From positions 4,216,001 through 4,280,000 of the forward strand of contig NC_079885.1 of assembly GCF_029227915.1 (NCBI RefSeq): 64,000 bases of DNA, written 5' to 3'. The position numbers were made by a program, and so were the translations under genes. Below are positions 1-15,000 of the stretch, piece by piece. How positions within the stretch are numbered: position 1 is the first letter of the stretch; each line of letters begins with the position of its first letter. Source of the DNA: Hydractinia symbiolongicarpus (taxonomy: Eukaryota > Cnidaria > Hydrozoa > Anthoathecata > Hydractiniidae). The notes below the pieces were generated by a model that did not search any database, was not told the origin of the DNA, and saw only the letters and a list, made by a program, of their open reading frames with translations.

Positions 1-3000
1 TTATCACATTTATAAGGTCACACTCCAAGATCAGTTCAATTAAGTGCCACAGTCAATCGTTTCACTGTTAAAAGAGATACAACCTAGTATTATCAGAAAA
101 ATATCCTTAAATACATGTGGGGACGAGTATGTGACTCAACCGTTGTAACTCAAACGGACTCACACTGTTAGAAATTAATTGAAATGTAGTTTTTAAAACT
201 GTCTCTATTTCTTCAGCGCGCGATAACGGCTAGGATTCGTCTCACAGTAAAAAATGACTTATTTATCTAAATTTTTAAATGAAGCGCTCCAAACAGCGAC
301 CAGTGTAATCGCTGAGTTGCGGCAATCATCTCAAATTAAGAAGAATGATATTTCTTGGTTCCAATTGTCTCACTTATCACATTTATAAGGGCACAGTCCA
401 AAGTTACTTCAATTAAGTCCCAGAGTGAATCGTTTCATTGTTAAAAGCGATATAACTCAATAATATCGGAAAAATATCACTAAATACATGTTGGTACGAA
501 TATGTGACGCAACCGTTGTAACCCAAACGGAATGATACCGCCAAGAAGTCAATGAAATTTAGTTTTTGAGAATGTCTCTATTTCTTCAGCGCGTGCTGAC
601 GGTCAGGATTAGTCCCATAGTAAAAAAAGACTTATTCATCAAAACTTTAAATAAAGCGCTACCACAGTGCCCAGGGAAATCGGTAAATTCTAGCAATTAT
701 GTCAAATTAAGAAGAATGATATTTATTGGGTCTAATTGTCTCATTTATCACATTTATGAGGTCAAAGTCCAAAATAAGTTCAATCAAGTCCCACAGTCAA
801 TCCTTTTACTGTTAAAAGCGGTGCAACCTAGTAAAATCAGAAAAATATCGCTAAATACATGTTGGTACGAATATATGACGCAACCGTTGTAATTGAAACG
901 GACTGATACCGTTACAGAGTCAATGAGATGTAGTTTTTAAAACGGTCTCGCTTTCTTCAGCGCGCACTAACGGCTAGGATTCGTCCCACAGAAAAAAATG
1001 ACTTATTTATCTGAATTTTTAAATAAAGCGCTCCAAACAGCGCCCAGTGTAATCGCTGAGTTGCGGCAATCATGTCAAATTATTAAGAATGTTATTTCTT
1101 GGGTTCCAGTTGGCTCACTTATCACATTTATAAGGTCACACTCCAAGATCAGTTCAATTAAGTGCCACAGTCAATCATTTCACTGTTAAAAGCGATATAA
1201 CTTAATAATATCGGAAAAATATCACTAAATACATGTTGGTACGAATATGTGACGCAACCGTTGTAACTCAAACGGATTTATACCGCCAGGAAGTCAATGA
1301 AATGTAGTCTTTGAAACTGTTCCTATTTATTCAGCGTGTGCTAACGAACAGGATTGGTCCCACAGTAAAAAAAACTTATTTTGTATAAATTTTTAAGTGA
1401 AGCGCTACCATAGGGCCGAGTGTAATCGCTGAATTCAAGCAATCATGTCAAATTAAGAAGAATGTTATTCCTTGGAGTCCAATTGGCTCATTTATCACAT
1501 TTATAAGGTCACAGTACAGAATCACTTCAATTAAGTCCCACAGTTAATCGTTTCACTGTCAAAAGCAATACAACTTAGTAATATCGGAAAAAAATCACTA
1601 AATACATGTTGGTACGAATACGTGAAGCAACCGTTGTAACTTAGGCGGATTGACATTGTTAGAAAGTCAATGAAATGTAGTTTTTTAAAATGTTTCTATT
1701 TCTTCAGCGCGCACTAACGGCTAGGATTGGTCCCACAGTACAAAATGACTTATTTATCTAAATTTTTAGGTGAATCCCTATCACAGCGCCCAGTGAAATC
1801 AGTAAATTCCAGAAATCATGTCAAATTAAGAAGATTGATATTTCTTGGTTCCAATTTCTTGGTTCACTTATCACATTTATAAGGTCACAGTCCAAAATCA
1901 GTTCAATTAAGTCCCAGAGTCAATCGTTTCACTGTTAAAAGTGATATAACTCAATAATATCGGAAAAATATCACTAAATACATGTTGGTACGAATATGTG
2001 ACGCAACCGTTGTAACCCAAACGGAATGATACCGCCAAGAAGTCAATGAAAATTAGTTTTTGAGAATGTCTCTATTTCTTCAGCGCGTGCTGACGGTCAG
2101 GATTAGTCCCATAGTAAAAAAAGACTTATTCATCAAAACTTTAAATAAAGCGCTACCACAGTGCCCAGGGAAATCGGTAAATTCTAGCAATTATGTCAAA
2201 TTAAGAAGATTGATATTTCTTGGTTCCAATTTCTTGGTTCACTTATCACATTTATAAGGTCACAGTCCAAAATCAGTTCAATTAAGTGCCACAGTCAATC
2301 GTTTCATTGTTAAAAGCGATACAACCTAGTATTATCAGAAAAATATCCCTAAATACATGTGGGGACGAATATGTGACTCAACCGATGTAACTCAAACGGA
2401 CTCATACCGTTAGAAACTCATTGAAACGTACCTTCGAAAACTGTCTCTATTTCTTCAGCGCGCGATAACGGCTAGGATTCGTCCCACAGTAAAAAATCAC
2501 TTATTTATCTAAATTTTTATATGAAACGCTCCAAACAGCGACCAGTGTAATCGCTGAGTTGCGGCAATCATGTCAAATTAAGAAGAATGTCATTTCTTGG
2601 GGTCCAGTTGGCTCACTTATCACATTTATAAGGTCACAGTCCAAAGTTACTTCAATTAAGTCCCAGAGTGAATCGTTTCACTGTTAAATGCGATATAACT
2701 CAATAATATCGGAAAAATATCACTAAATACATGTTGGTACGAATATGTGACGCAACCGTTGTAACCCAAACGGAATGATACCGCCAAGAAGTCAATGAAA
2801 ATTAGTTTTTGAGAATGTCTCTATTTCTTCAGCGCGTGCTGACGGTCAGGATTAGTCCCATAGTAAAAAAAGACTTATTCATCAAAACTTTAAATAAAGC
2901 GCTACCACAGTGCCCAGGGAAATCGGTAAATTCTAGCAATTATGTCAAATTAAGAAGAATGATATTTATTGGGTCTAATTGTCTCATTTATCACATTTAT

Positions 3001-6000
3001 GAGGTCAAAGTCCAAAATAAGTTCAATCAAGACCCACAGTCAATCCTTTTACTGTTAAAAGCGGTGCAACCTAGTGAAATCAGAAAAATATCGCTAAATA
3101 CATGTTGGTACGAATATGTGACGCAACCGTTGTAATTGAAACGGACTGATACCGTTACAGAGTCAATGAGATGTAGTTTTTAAAACGGTCTCTCTTTCTT
3201 CAGCGCGCACTAACGGCTAGGATTCGTCCCACAGAAAAAAATGACTTATTTATCTGAATTTTTAAATGAAGCGCTCCAAACAGCGCCCAGTGTAATCGCT
3301 GAGTTGCGGCAATCATGTCAAATTAAGAAGAATGTTATTTCTTCGAGTTCAATTGTCTCATTTATCACATTTATAAGGTCACAGTACAGAATCACTTCAA
3401 TTAAGTCCCACAGTTAATCGTTTCACTGTCAAACGCAATACAACTTAGTAATATCGGAAAAAAATCACTAAATACATGTTGGTACGAATACGTGAAGCAA
3501 CCGTTGTAACTTAGGCGGATTGACACCGTTAGAAAGTCAATGAAATGTATTTTTTGAAAATGTTCCTATTTACTCAGCGCGTGTTAACGGCCAGGATTGG
3601 TCCCACAGTAAAAAATGACTTATTTTGTATAATTATTTAAGTGAAGCGCTACCATAGGGCCAAGTGTAATCGCTGAATTCCAGCAATCATGTCAAATTAA
3701 GAAGAATGTTATTCCTTGGAGTCCAATTGGCTCATTTATCACATTTATAAGGTCACAGTACAGAATCACTTTAATTAAGTCCCACAGTCAATCGTTTCAC
3801 TGTCAAAAGCAATACAACTTAGTAATATCGGAAAAAAATCACTAAATACTTGTTGGTACTAATACGTGAAGCAACCGTTGTAACTTAGGCGAATTGACAC
3901 CGTTAGAAAGTCAATGAAATGTAGTTTTTGAAAATATTTCTATTTCTTCAGCGCGCGCTAACGGCTAGGATTGGTCCCACAGTACAAAATGACTTTTTTA
4001 TCTAAACTTTTAAATAAAGCGCTACCACAGCGCCCAGTGAAATCAGTATATTCCAGCAATCATGTCAAATTAAGAAGAATGATATTTCTTGGGTCCAATT
4101 GTCTCATTTATCACATTTATGAGGTCAAAGTCCAAAATCAGTTCAATCAAGTCCCACAGCCAATCCTTTCACTGTTAAAAGCGATGCAACCTAGTAATAT
4201 CGGAAAAATATCGCTAAATACATGTTGGTACGAATATGTGACGCAACCGTTGTAACTCAAATGGATTTATACCGCCGGGAAGTCAATGAAATGTAGTCTT
4301 TGAAACTGTTCCTATTTATTCAGCGTGTGCTAACGGCCAGGATTGGTCCCACAGTACAAAATGACTTATTTATCTAAATTTTTAAGTGAATCCCTATCAC
4401 AGCGCCCAGTGAAATCAGTAAATTCCAGAAATCATGTCAAATTAAGAAGATTGATATTTCTTGGTTCCAATTGTCCCACTTATCACATTTATAAGGTCAC
4501 AGTCCAAAATCAGTTCAATTAAGTGCCACAGTCAATCGTTTCATTGTTAAAAGCGATACAACCTAGTATTATCAGAAAAATATCCCTAAATACATGTGGG
4601 GACGAATATGTGACTCAACCGATGTAACTCAAACGGACTCATACCGTTAGAAACTCATTGAAACGTACCTTCTAAAACTGTCTCTATTTCTTCAGCGCGC
4701 GATAACGGCTAGGATTCGTCCCACAGTAAAAAATCACTTATTTATCTAAATTTTTAAATGAAGAGCTCCAAACAGCGACCAGTGTAATCGCTGAGTTGCG
4801 GCAATCATCTCAAATTAAGAAGAATGATATTTCTTGGTTCCAATTGTCTCACTTATCACATTTATAAGGTCACAGTCCAAAATCAGTTCAATTAAGTGCC
4901 ACAGTCAATCGTTTCATTGTTAAAAGCGATACAACCTAGTATTATCAGAAAAATATCCCTAAATACATGTGGGGACGAATATGTGACTCAACCGATGTAA
5001 CTCAAACGGACTCATGCCGTTAGAAACTCATTGAAACGTACCTTCTAAAACTGTCTCTATTTCTTCAGCGCGCGATAACGGCTAGGATTCGTCCCACAGT
5101 AAAAAATCACTTATTTATCTAAATTTTTAAATGAAGAGCTCCAAACAGCGACCAGTGTAATCGCTGAGTTGCGGCAATCATCTCCAATTAAGAAGAATGA
5201 TATTTCTTGGTTCCAATTGTCTTACTTATCACATTTACAAGGGCACAGTCCAAAGTTACTTCAATTAAGTCCCAGAGTCAATCGTTTCACTGGTAAAAGC
5301 GAAATAACTCAATAATATCGGAAGAATATCACTAAATACATGTTGGTACGAATATGTGACGCAACCGTTGTAACTCAAACGGATTGATACCGCCAAGAAG
5401 TCAATGAAATGTAGTTTTTGAGAATGTCTCCATTTCTTCAGCGCGTGCTAATGGTCAGGATTAGTCCCACAGTAAAAAAAGACTTATTTATCTAAATTTT
5501 AAATAAAGCGCTACCACAGTGCCCAGCGAAATCGGTAAATTCTAGCAATCATGAGAAATTAAGAAGAATGATATTTCTTGGGTCCAATTGTCTCATTTAT
5601 CACATTTATGAGGTCAAAGTCCAAAATCAGTTCAATCAAGTCCCACAGTCAATCCTTTCACTGTTAAAAGCGATGCAACCTAGTAAAATCAGAAAAATAT
5701 CGCTAAATACATGTTGGTACGAATATGTGACGCAACCGTTGTAATTGAAACGGACTGATACCGTTACAGAGTCAATGTGATGTAGTTTTTAAAACTGTCT
5801 CTCTTTCTTCATCGCGCGCTAACAGCCAGGATTGGTCCCACAGTAAAAAAGGACTTATTTTATATAAATTTTTAAGTGAAGCGCTACCATAGGGCCGAGT
5901 GTAATAGCTGAATTCCAGCAATCATGTCAAATTGAGAAGAATGTTATTCCTTGGCGTCCAATAGGCTCATTTATCACATTTATAAGGTCACAGTACAGAA

Positions 6001-9000
6001 TCACTTCAATTAAGTCCCACAGTCAATCGTTTCACTGTCAAAAGCAATGCAACTGAGTAATATCGGAAAACAATCACTAACTACATGTTGGTACGAATAC
6101 GTGACGCAACCGTTGTAATTGAAACGGACTGATACCGTTAGAGAGTCAATGAAATGTAGTTTTAAAACTGTTTCTCTTTCTCAAGCGCAGGCTAACGGCT
6201 AGGATTAGTCCCACCGTAAAAAATGACTTATTTATCTAAATTTATAAGTGAATCTCTACCACAGCGCCCAGCAAAATCAGTAAATTCCAGCAATCATGTC
6301 AAATTAAGAAGAATGTTATTCCTTGGAGTCCAATTGGCTCATTTATCCCATTTATAAGGTCACAGTACAGAATCACTTCAATTAAGTCCCACAGTTAATC
6401 GTTTCACTGTCAAAAGCAATACAACTTAGTAATATCGGAAAAAAATCACTAAATACATGTTGGTACGAATACGGGAAGCAACCGTTGTAACTTAGGCGGA
6501 TTGACACCGTTAGAAAGTCAATGAAATGTAGTAATTGAAAATGTTTCTATTTCTTCAGCGCGCACTAACGGCTAGGATTGGTCCCACAGTACAAAATGAC
6601 TTATTTATCTAAATTTTTAAGTGAATCCCTATCACAGCGCCCAGTGAAATCAGTAAATTCCAGAAATCATGTCAAATTAAGAAGATTGATATTTCTTGGG
6701 TCCAATTGTCTCATTTATCACATTTTTGGGGTCAAAGTCCAAAATCAGTTCAATTAAGTCTCACAGTCAATCCTTTCACTGTTAAAAACGATGCAACCTA
6801 GTAAAATCAGAAAAAAATCGCTAAATACATGATGGTACGAATATGTGACGCAACCGTTGTTATTGAAACGGACTGATACCGTTAGAGAGTCATTGAAATG
6901 TATTTTTTAAAACTGTTTCTCCTTCTTCAGCGCGGGCTAACGGCTAGGATTGGTCCCACCGTAAAATACGACTTATTTATCTAAATTTTTAAGTGAATCC
7001 CTACCACAGCGCCCAGTGAAATCAGTAAATTCCAGCAATCATGTCAAATTAAGAAGAGTGATATTTCTTGGTTCCAATTGTCTCACTTATCACATTTATA
7101 AGGTCACACTCCAAGATCAGTTCAATTAAGTGCCACAGTCAATCGTTTCACTGTTAAAAGCGATGCAACCTAGCATTATCAAAAAAATATCCCTAAATAC
7201 ATGTGCGGGCGAATATGTGACACAACCGTTGTAACTCAAACGGACTCACACCGTTAGAAATTAATTGAAATGTAGTTTTTAAAACTGTCTCTATTTCTTC
7301 AGCCCGCGATAACGGCTAGGAGTCGTCCCACAGTAAAAAATAACTTATTTATCTAAATTTTTAAATGAAGTGCTCCAAACAGCGCCCAGTGTAATCGCTG
7401 AATTTCAGCAATCATGTCAAATTAAGAATAATGTTTTTTCTTGGAGTCCAATTGGCTCATTTATCACATTTATAAGGTCACAGTTCAGAATCAGTTCAAT
7501 TAAGTCCCACAGTCAATCCTTTCACTATTAAAAGCGATACAACTTAGGAATATCGGAAAAAAATCACTAAATACATGTTGATACGAATTTGTGGCGCAAC
7601 CGTTGTAACTCAAGCGGATTGACATCGTTAAAAAGTCAATGACATGTAGTTTTTGAAAATGTTTCTGTTTCTTCAGCGCACGCTAACGGCTAGGATTAGT
7701 CCCAAAGTACAAAAAGACTTATTTATCTAAGCTCTTAAATAAGGCGTTACCACAGCGCCCAGTGAAATCGGTAAATTCCAGCAATCATGTCAAATTAAGA
7801 AAAATGTTTCTCCTTGGGTCCAATTGCCTCATTTATCACATTTATGAGTTCAAAGTCCAAAATTAGTTCAATCAAGTCCCACAGTCAATCCTTTCACCGT
7901 TAAAAGCAATGCAACCTAGTAATACCGGAAAAAAATCACTAAATACATGTTGGTACGGATATGTGATGCAACCGTTGTAACTTAAACGGATTGACACCGT
8001 TAGAAAGTCAATGAAATGTAGTTTTTGAAAATATCTCTTTTTTTTCAGCGCGCGCTACCAGCTAGGATTGGTCCTACAGTACAAAATGACTTATTTATCT
8101 AAACTTTTAAATGAAGCGCTACCACAGCGCCTAGTGTAATCTGTAAATTCTAGCAATCTTGTCAAATTAAGACGAATGTTATTTCTTGGGTCCAATTGTC
8201 TCAATTATCACATTTGTGAGGTCAAAGTACAAAAACAGTTCAATTAAGTCCCACAGTCAATCCTTTCATTTTAAAAGCGATGCAACCTAGTAATATCAAA
8301 AAAATATCGCTAATTACATGTTGGTACGGATATGTGATGCAACCGTTGTAATTGAAAAGGACTGATACCGTTAGAAAGCCAACTAAATAGAGTTTCTGAA
8401 ACTGTCTCTCTTTCTTCAGCGCGCGCTAACGGCAAGGGTTGGTCACACAGTGCAAAATGACATACTTATCTAAATTTTTATATAAAGCGCTGCCACAGCG
8501 CCCAGTGTAACTACTGAGTTCAGGCAATCATGCCAATATCTGAAGAATGTTATTTCCTGGAGTTCAATTGTTTCATTTATCACATTCATAAGTTCAAAGT
8601 CCAAAATCATTTCAATTAAGTCGCACAGCCAATTGTTTCACTGCTAAAAGGGATGCAACCTAGTGGTATCAGAAAAATATCGCTAAATACATGTTGGTAC
8701 GAATTTGTGACGCAACTGTCACTCAAACGGATTGATATTATTAGAAAATCAATAAAATGTAGTTTTTGAAACTGTTCCTATTTATTAAGTGCGCGATAAC
8801 AGCTATGATTGCTATCACAGTAAAAAATGGCTTATTTATCTAAATTTTTAAGTAAAGCGCTACCACAGCACCCAGTGAAATCGGTAAATTCCAGCAATCA
8901 TGTCAAATTAAGAAGATTGTTATTTCTTGGGTCCAATTGTCTCATTTATCACATTTATGACTTCAAAGTCCAAAATTAGTTCAATTAAGTCCCACAGTCA

Positions 9001-12000
9001 ATCCTTTCACTGTTAAAGGCGATGCAAACTAGTAATATCAGAAAATTATCGCTAAATACATTTTGGTACGAATATGTGACGCAACCGTTGTAATTGAAAC
9101 GGGTTGATGCCGTTAAAAAGACAATGAAATGATGTTTTTGAAACTGTCTCTCTTTCTTCGGCGCGCGCTAACGGTTAAGATTGGTCCCACAGTAGGAAAT
9201 GACTTATTTATCTAAATTTTTAAATGAATCGCTACCACAGGGTCCAGTGTAATCGCTGAGTTCCAGCAATCATGTGAAATTAAGAAGAATGTTATTTATT
9301 ATAGTCAAACTTGCTCATTTACCGCATTTATAAGGTCAAAGTCCCAAATCTGTTCAATTAAGTCCCACAGTCAAACGTTTCACTGTTAAAAGCGAATCTA
9401 CCTAGTAATATCAGAAAAATATCGCTAAATACATGTTGGTACGAATATGTGACGCAACCGTTGTAACTGAAGCGGATTGATACCGTTAGAAAGCCAGTGA
9501 AATGTAGTATTTGAAACTGTCTCTATTTCTTCAGCGCGCGATAACGTCTAGGATTGGTTCCACAGTAAGAACTGAACTTTTTATCTTAATTTTTAAATAA
9601 AGCGCTACCACAGCGACCAATGTAAGCGCTGAATTCCAGCAATCATGTCAAATTAAGAAGAATGTTATTTCATGTAGTCATAATGGCTCATTTATCACAT
9701 TTATAAGGTCAAAATCCAAAATCAGTTCAAGTAAGTGCTACAGTACATCGTTTCACTGTTGAAAGCGATACAACTTAGTAATTTTGGAAAAAAATCACTA
9801 AATACATGTTGGTACGAATGTGTGACGCAACCGTTGTAACTCAAACGCATTGACACCGTTAGAAACTCAATGAAATGGAGTTTTTAAAACTGTCTCTATA
9901 TCTTCAGCTCGCACTAACGGCAAGGATTGGTCCCACAGTAAAAATGACTTATTTATCTGAATTTTTAAATGAATCGCTACCACAGGGTCCAGTGTAATCG
10001 CTGAGTTCCCACAATCATATCAAATTAAGAAGAATGTTATTTCTTGGAGTCCAATTGTCTTACTTATAACATTTACAAAGTCACAGTCCACAATCAGTTC
10101 AATTAAGTCCCACAGCCAATCTTTTTACTGTTAAAAGCGAATCTACCTAGTAATATCAGAAAAATATCGCTAAATACATGTTGGTACGAATATGTGACGC
10201 AACCGTTGTAACTGAAGCGGATTGATACCGTTAGAAAGCCAGTGAAATGTAGTATTTGAAACTGTCTCTATTTCTTCAGCGCGCGATAACCTCTAGGATT
10301 GGTTCAACAGTAAAAACTGAACTTTTTATCTTATATTTTAAATAAAGCGCTACCACAGCGCCCAATGTAACCGCTGAGTTCCCGCAATCATGTCAAATTA
10401 AGAAGAATGTTATTTCTTGTAGTCAAACTGGCTCATTTATCACATTTACAAGATCAAAGTTCAAAATCAGTTCAATTAAGTCCCACAGTCAATTGTTTCA
10501 CTGTTGAAAGCGATACAACATAGTAATATCGGAAAAAAATCACTAAATACATGTTGGTACGAATTTGTGACGCAACCGTTGTAACTCAAACGGATTGATA
10601 CTGTTAGAAAGTCAATGAAATGTAGTTTTCGAAACTGTTCCTATTTATTAAGCGCGCTAACGGCTAGGATTGGTCCCACAGTAAAAATGACTTATTTATC
10701 TAAATTTTTAAATGAATCGCTTCCACAGGGTCCAGTGTAATCGCTGAGTTCCCACAATCATTTCAAATTAAGAAGAATGTTATTTCTTGGAGTACAATTG
10801 TCTTACTTATAACATTTACAAGGTCACAGTCCACAATCAGTTCAATTAAGTCCCACAGTCAATCGTTTCACTGTTGAAAGCGATACAACTTAGTAATATC
10901 GGAAAAAAATCACTAAATACATGTTGGTACGAATGTGTGACGCAACCGTTGTAATTGAAACGGACTGACACCGTTATAAAGACAATGAAATGTTGTTTTT
11001 GAAACTGTCTCTCTTTCTTTGGCGCGCGCTAACGGTTAGGATTGATCCTACAGTAGAAAATGACTTATTTATCTAAATTTTTAAATAAAGTGCTACCACA
11101 GCGCCCAGTGAAATCGGTAAATTTCAGCAATCATGTCAAATTAAGAAGGCGGTTGTTTATTATAGTCAAACTGGCTCATTTACTGCATTTATAAGGTCAC
11201 AGTCCAAAGTTAGTTCAATTAAGTCCCGCAGTCAATCGTTTCACTATTAAAAGCGATGGAACCTAGTAATATGCGAATACTATCGCTAAATACATGTTGG
11301 TACGAGTATGTGACTAAACTGTTCTAACTGAAGCGGATTGATACCGTTAGAAAGTCAATGAAATGTAGTTTTTGAAACTGTCGCTATTTCTTCAGCGCGC
11401 GATAACGGCTAGGATTGGTCCCACAGTAAAAAAAGACTTATTCATCTAAACTTTTATATAAAGCGCTACCACAGAGCCTAATGTAATCACTGAGTTCCAG
11501 CAATCATGTCAAATTAAGAAGAGTGTTATTTCTTATAGTCATAATGGCTCATTTATCACATTTCTAAGGTCAAAATCCAAAATCAGTTCAAGTAAGTGCC
11601 ACAGTCTATCGTTTCACTGTTGAAAGCGCTACAACTTAGTAATATCGGAAAAAAATCACTAAATACATGTTGGTACGAATGTGTGACGAACCGTTGTAAC
11701 TCAACCGGATTGATACTGTTAGAAAGTCAATGAAATGGAGTTTTGAAACTGTCTCTATATCTTCAGCGTGCGCTAACGGCTAGGATTGGTCCCACAGTAA
11801 AAACGACTTATTTATCTAAATATTTAAATGAATCGCTACCACAGGGTCCAGTGTAATCGCTGAGTTCCCACAATCATATCGAATTAAGAAGAATGTTATT
11901 TCTTGGAGTCCAATTGTCTTACTTATATTATTTACAAGGTTACAGTCCACAATCAGTTCAATTAAGTCCCACAGTCAATCCTTTCACTGTTAAAGGCGAT

Positions 12001-15000
12001 GCAACCTAGTAATGTCAGAAAATTATCGCTAAATACACTTTGGTACGAATATGTGACGCAACCGTTGTATTTGAAACGGACTGATACCGTTATAAAGACA
12101 ATGAAATGTAGTATTTGAAACTGTCTCTATTTCTTCAGCGCGCGATAACGTCTAGGATTGGTTCCACAGTAAAAACTGAACTTTTTATCTTAATTTTTAA
12201 ATAAAGCGCTACCACAGCGCCCAGTGAAATCGGTAAATTCCAGCAATCATGTCAAATTAAGAAGAAGGTTGTTTATTATAGTCAAACTGGCTCATTTACA
12301 GCATTTATAAGGTTACAGTCCAAGGTTAGTTCAATTAAGTCCCGCAGTCAATCGTTTCACTATTAAAAGCGATGGAACCTAGTAACATGCGAATACTATC
12401 GCTAAATACATGTTGGTACGAGTATGTGACTAAACTGTTGTAACTGAAGCGAATTGATACCGTTAGAAAGTCAATGAAATGTAGTTTTTGAAACTGTCGC
12501 TATTTCTTCAGCGCGCGATAACGGCTAGGATTGGTCCCACAGTAAGAAAAGACTTATTCATCTAAACTTTTATATAAAGCGCTACCACAGAGCCTAATGT
12601 AATCACTGAGTTCCAGCAATCATGTCAAATTAAGAAGAGTGTTATTTCTTGTAGTCATAATGGCTCATTTATCACATTTCTAAGGTCAAAATCCAAAATC
12701 AGTTCAAGTAAGTGCCACAGTCTATCGTTTCACTGTTGAAAGCACTACAGCTTAGTAATATCGGAAAAAAATCACTAAATACATGTTGGTACGAATGTGT
12801 GACGAACCGTTGTAACTCAAACGGATTGACACCGTTAGAAAGTCAATGAAATGGAGTTTTGAAACTGTCTCTATATCTTCAGCGTGCGTTAACGGCTAGG
12901 ATTGGTCCCACAGTAAAAACGACTTATTTATCTAAATATTTAAATGAATCGCTACCACAAGGTCCAGTGTAATCGCTGAGTTCCCACAATCATATCAAAT
13001 TAAGAAGAATGTTATTTCTTGGAGTCCAATTGTCTTACTTATAACATTTACAAGGTTACAGTCCACAATCTGTTCAATTAAGTCCCACAGTCAATCTTTT
13101 TACTGTTAAAAGCGAATCTACCTAGTAATATCAGAAAAATATCGCTAAATACATGTTGGTACGAATATGTGACGCAACCGTTGTAACTGAAGCGGATTGT
13201 TACCGTTAGAAAGCCAGTGAAATGTAGTATTTGAAACTGTCTCTATTTCTTCAGCGCGCGATAACCTCTAGGATTGGTTCAACAGTAAAAACTGAACTTT
13301 TTATCTTAATTTTTAAATAAAGCGCTACCACAGAGCCTAATGTAATCACTGAGTTCCAGCAATCATGTCAAATTAAGAAGAGTGTTATTTCTTGTAGTCA
13401 TAATGGCTCATTTATCACATTTCTAAGGTCAAAATCCAAAATCAGTTCAAGTAAGTGCCACAGTCTATCGTTTCACTGTTGAAAGCACTACAGCTTAGTA
13501 ATATCGGAAAAAAATCACTAAATACATGTTGGTACGAATGTGTGACGAACCGTTGTAACTCAAACGGATTGACACCGTTAGAAAGTCAATGAAATGGAGT
13601 TTTGAAACTGTCTCTATATCTTCAGCGTGCGCTAACGGCTAGGATTGGTCCAACAGTAAAAACGACTTATTTATCTAAATATTTAAATGAATCGCTACCA
13701 CAAGGTCCAGTGAAATCGCTGAGTTCCCACAATCATATCAAATTAAGAAGAATGTTATTTCTTGGAGTCCAATTGTCTTACTTATAACATTTACAAGGTT
13801 ACAGTCCACAATCTGTTCAATTAAGTCCCACAGTCAATCTTTTTACTGTTAAAAGCGAATCTACCTAGTAATATCAGAAAAATATCGCTAAATACATGTT
13901 GGTACGAATATGTGACGCAACCGTTGTAACTGAAGCGGATTGATACCTTTAGAAAGCCAGTGAAATGTAGTATTTGAAACTGTCTCTATTTCTTCAGCGC
14001 GCGATAACCTCTAGGATTGGTTCAACAGTAAAAACTGAACTTTTTATCTTAATTTTTAAATAAAGCGCTACCGCAGCGCCCAATGTAACCGCTGAGTTCC
14101 AGCAATCATGTCAAATTAAGAAGAATGTTATTTCTTGTAGTCAAACTGGCTCATTTATCACATTTACAAGATCAAAGTTCAAAATCAGTTCAATTAAGTC
14201 CCACAGTCAATTGTTTTACTGTTGAAAGCGATACAACTTAGTAATATCGGAAAAAAATCACTAAATACATGTTGGTACGAATTTGTGACGCAACCGTTGT
14301 AACTCAAACGGATTGATACTGTTAGAAAGTCAATAAAATGTAGTTTTCGAAACTGTTCCTATTTATTAAGCGCGCGCTAACGGCTAGGATTGGTCCCACA
14401 GTAAAAATGACTTATTTATCTAAATTTTTAAATGATTCGCTACCACAGGGTCCAGTGTAATCGCTGAGTTCCCACAATCATATCAAATTAAGAAGAATGT
14501 TATTTCTTGGAGTCCAATTGTCTTACTTATAACATTTACAAGGTCACAGTCCACAAACAGTTCAATTAAGTCCCACAGTCAATCGTTTCACTGTTAAAAG
14601 CGAATCAACCTAGTAATATCAGAAAAATATCGCTAAATACATGTTGGTACGAATATGTGACGCAACCGTTGTAACTGAAGCGGATTGATACCGTTAGAAA
14701 GCCAGTGAAATGTAGTATTTGAAACTGTCTCTATTTCTTCAGCGCGCGATAACGTCTAGGATTGGTTCCACAGTAAAAACTGAACTTTTTATCTTAATTT
14801 TTAAATAAAGCGCTACCACAGCGCCCAATGTAACCGCTGAGTTCCAGCAATCATGTCAAATTAAGAAGAATGTTATTTCTTGTAGTCAAACTGGCTCATT
14901 TATCACATTTACAACATCAAAGTCCAAAATCAGTTCAATTAAGTCCCACAGTCAATTGTTTCACTGTTGAAAGCGATACAACTTAGTAATATCGGAAAAA